6,778 nt of DNA from Acidobacteriaceae bacterium (GTDB taxonomy: Bacteria; Acidobacteriota; Terriglobia; Terriglobales; Acidobacteriaceae), in the NCBI GenBank assembly GCA_003168235.1, contig PMSZ01000240.1:1-6778 (forward strand), given 5' to 3'. Positions within the stretch are counted from its first letter, which is position 1; the number at the start of each line of letters is the position of its first letter. Both the position numbers and the translations under genes were made by a program. The notes under the pieces are model-generated. The model saw nothing but the letters and a program-made list of their open reading frames with translations. It made no database searches and had not been told where the DNA came from. Positions 6,051 to 6,778 of this stretch are shown here, one piece after another.

Positions 6051-6348
6051 ACCACTCTTGCGCAGAATCAGACAGATTCGCCGGCTGTCTGTACTGGGCG
6101 CGCTTCCGATAAAGAATGAAGATCATGCCAATCGACAACAGCGTGGGCGGGACGATAAGAATCAGAATCCCACTTCGCAAAGCATCAATCATACGCGCGC
6201 TGGCCGAAGCCGCTTGTGTATAACAGAGCGCGCAGCTCTGCGAGAAGGCCGGTAGCGATCCCGCTAGCACGAACAGAGCAAGCAGCGCGACTTCAACCAA
6301 TCGTCGGGTCTTACGCAGCACCCGCGTTCTTCGTAGGTGTTTTAACAT
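6049..6348 (-). CDS. small CxxC membrane protein of the oxidase cluster, function unknown
   Basis: A 99-residue protein. It has a very basic N-terminus (LRRTRVLRKTRR, 5-16), a hydrophobic segment (18-30) ending in PAFSQS, which is either a signal peptide cut near 36 or a first membrane helix, then a CALC motif (Cys39, Cys42), a short amphipathic stretch ASASARMIDALRSG (47-60), a second membrane helix (about 61-80, containing VPP) and a basic end YRKR (80-83). The CALC motif would face the periplasm. Similar proteins with CALCYTQA are, to my memory, common next to cytochrome oxidase genes in acidobacteria, but I know no tested function. The paired Cys could bind copper or haem, or exchange thiols during oxidase assembly (inference). 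ATG 22 bases after the subunit IV stop, with a GAGGGTGAGAG purine stretch before it, indicates co-transcription. Confidence 0.82.
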   Translation of the reverse strand: MLKHLRRTRVLRKTRRLVEVALLALFVLAGSLPAFSQSCALCYTQAASASARMIDALRSGILILIVPPTLLSIGMIFILYRKRAQYRQPANLSDSAQEW

Positions 6349-6370
6349 CTCTCACCCTCAACTCGCGCCC

Positions 6371-6685
6371 TCAGTATTTTGAAAATGGCGCGCCCATCAC
6401 CATTCTAAAGCTGTCGGTCCAACCGAATTGCATCGACAGCAAGACAAAGATTACAAAGATGCTGACGAAGATTAGAAAGCCACGCTTTTCCTGCCAAAGA
6501 TGCATGAAGAATAAGGCCGCCAATCCCGCCTCCACGCATGCTACCGCCAGCATACGCGCGAACATCTGCGCGGGATCGAGGTTCTGATAGGCGATGATGA
6601 ATTGCACACCCGCCAGGGCCAACAGGCAAAAATAGACGACCAAATCTTTTCCGATACTATCTTTGTTCTCTTGCGGCGAGGTCAT
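6371..6685 (-). CDS. cytochrome c oxidase (haem-copper oxidase) subunit IV
   Basis: A 104-residue inner-membrane subunit of the prokaryotic cytochrome oxidase subunit IV family (CtaF/CyoD-like), a small non-catalytic part of aa3-type terminal oxidases that helps assembly or stability. Three membrane helices are visible: about residues 16-34 (VVYFCLLALAGVQFIIAY), 42-64 (ending AALFFMHLW) and 69-88 (FLIFVSIFVIFVLL). The FFMHL motif at the end of helix 2 is typical of the family. I chose the ATG at 6685 because GGAG lies nine bases before it and the protein then starts MTSPQENK; an in-frame ATG at 6757 would lie inside the subunit III gene. The start is 23 bases after the subunit III stop, so they form an operon. 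Sequence alone does not say whether the electron donor is cytochrome c or quinol. Confidence 0.9.
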   Translation of the reverse strand: MTSPQENKDSIGKDLVVYFCLLALAGVQFIIAYQNLDPAQMFARMLAVACVEAGLAALFFMHLWQEKRGFLIFVSIFVIFVLLSMQFGWTDSFRMVMGAPFSKY

Positions 6686-6708
6686 CGCATTCTGCTCCAG
6701 GATTCGAA

Positions 6709-6778
6709 TTAGTGCGACAGATTCAAAAGGTAAACCAACGGCACCACGAACATCCAAACCAGATCGACAAAGTGCCAG
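6709..6778 (-). CDS. haem-copper oxidase subunit III, C-terminal end (5' part beyond right edge)
   Basis: The last 22 codons of a minus-strand gene entering from the right edge read WHFVDLVWMFVVPLVYLL and then NLSH before a TAA. This is the final membrane helix of cytochrome c/quinol oxidase subunit III (CtaE/CoxC/CyoC family), in which WHFVDLVW with its His and acidic residue is among the best conserved segments. It shows that the genes to its left are the tail of a terminal-oxidase operon. Subunits I and II are probably beyond the edge (inference). Confidence 0.85.
   Translation of the reverse strand, partial: WHFVDLVWMFVVPLVYLLNLSH

Overview
This window is ordinary bacterial chromosomal DNA, moderately GC-rich, and most like an acidobacterium of the Terriglobia type. 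That placement is inferred from the combination of a large beta-propeller protein with repeated GSPF/AAG-type blades, a PEP-CTERM-anchored secreted protein, a short membrane protein with a CALC motif beside a cytochrome oxidase subunit IV gene, and a glycine-zipper/STAS fusion. No single marker proves it. No rRNA, tRNA, insertion sequence, CRISPR array, phage gene or plasmid gene was seen.

Layout, left to right. Positions 1-314 (minus) hold the N-terminal third of an aldo/keto reductase that runs off the left edge. A 284-base divergent spacer follows; it carries a good sigma-70-type promoter (about 498-527) with an overlapping dyad that could be an operator, facing a 690-residue exported beta-propeller protein (599-2671, plus). 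That protein can be parsed into exactly 14 blades, suggesting two seven-bladed propellers in one chain. After a 303-base gap with small hairpins comes a TTG-initiated PEP-CTERM protein (2975-3601, plus). The next gap (3602-3875) contains, on the minus strand, a candidate 67-residue ORF with an excellent ribosome binding site, broken by one missing base in a run of six A. Then comes an MFS exporter of the EntS/MFS_3 type (3876-5117, plus), ending 10 bases from the end of a convergent gene for a stress-protein-like/glycine-zipper/STAS fusion (5128-5973, minus, TTG start).

The right end is a minus-strand respiratory operon read from the right edge inward: the C-terminus of haem-copper oxidase subunit III (6709-6778), subunit IV (6371-6685) and a small exported or membrane CxxC protein (6049-6348), with gaps of 22-23 bases and a strong GC hairpin starting at the last stop codon. 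These three genes probably act together in the terminal oxidase. The other genes look like independent single-gene units: cell-surface or secreted proteins (propeller, PEP-CTERM), an exporter and a regulatory or stress protein.

I did not find a clearly new multi-gene system. The items most worth a second look are the CxxC protein in the oxidase operon, the STAS fusion, the frameshifted small ORF, and the promoter with its overlapping dyad. Three of the eight genes appear to use non-ATG starts (TTG twice, GTG once).
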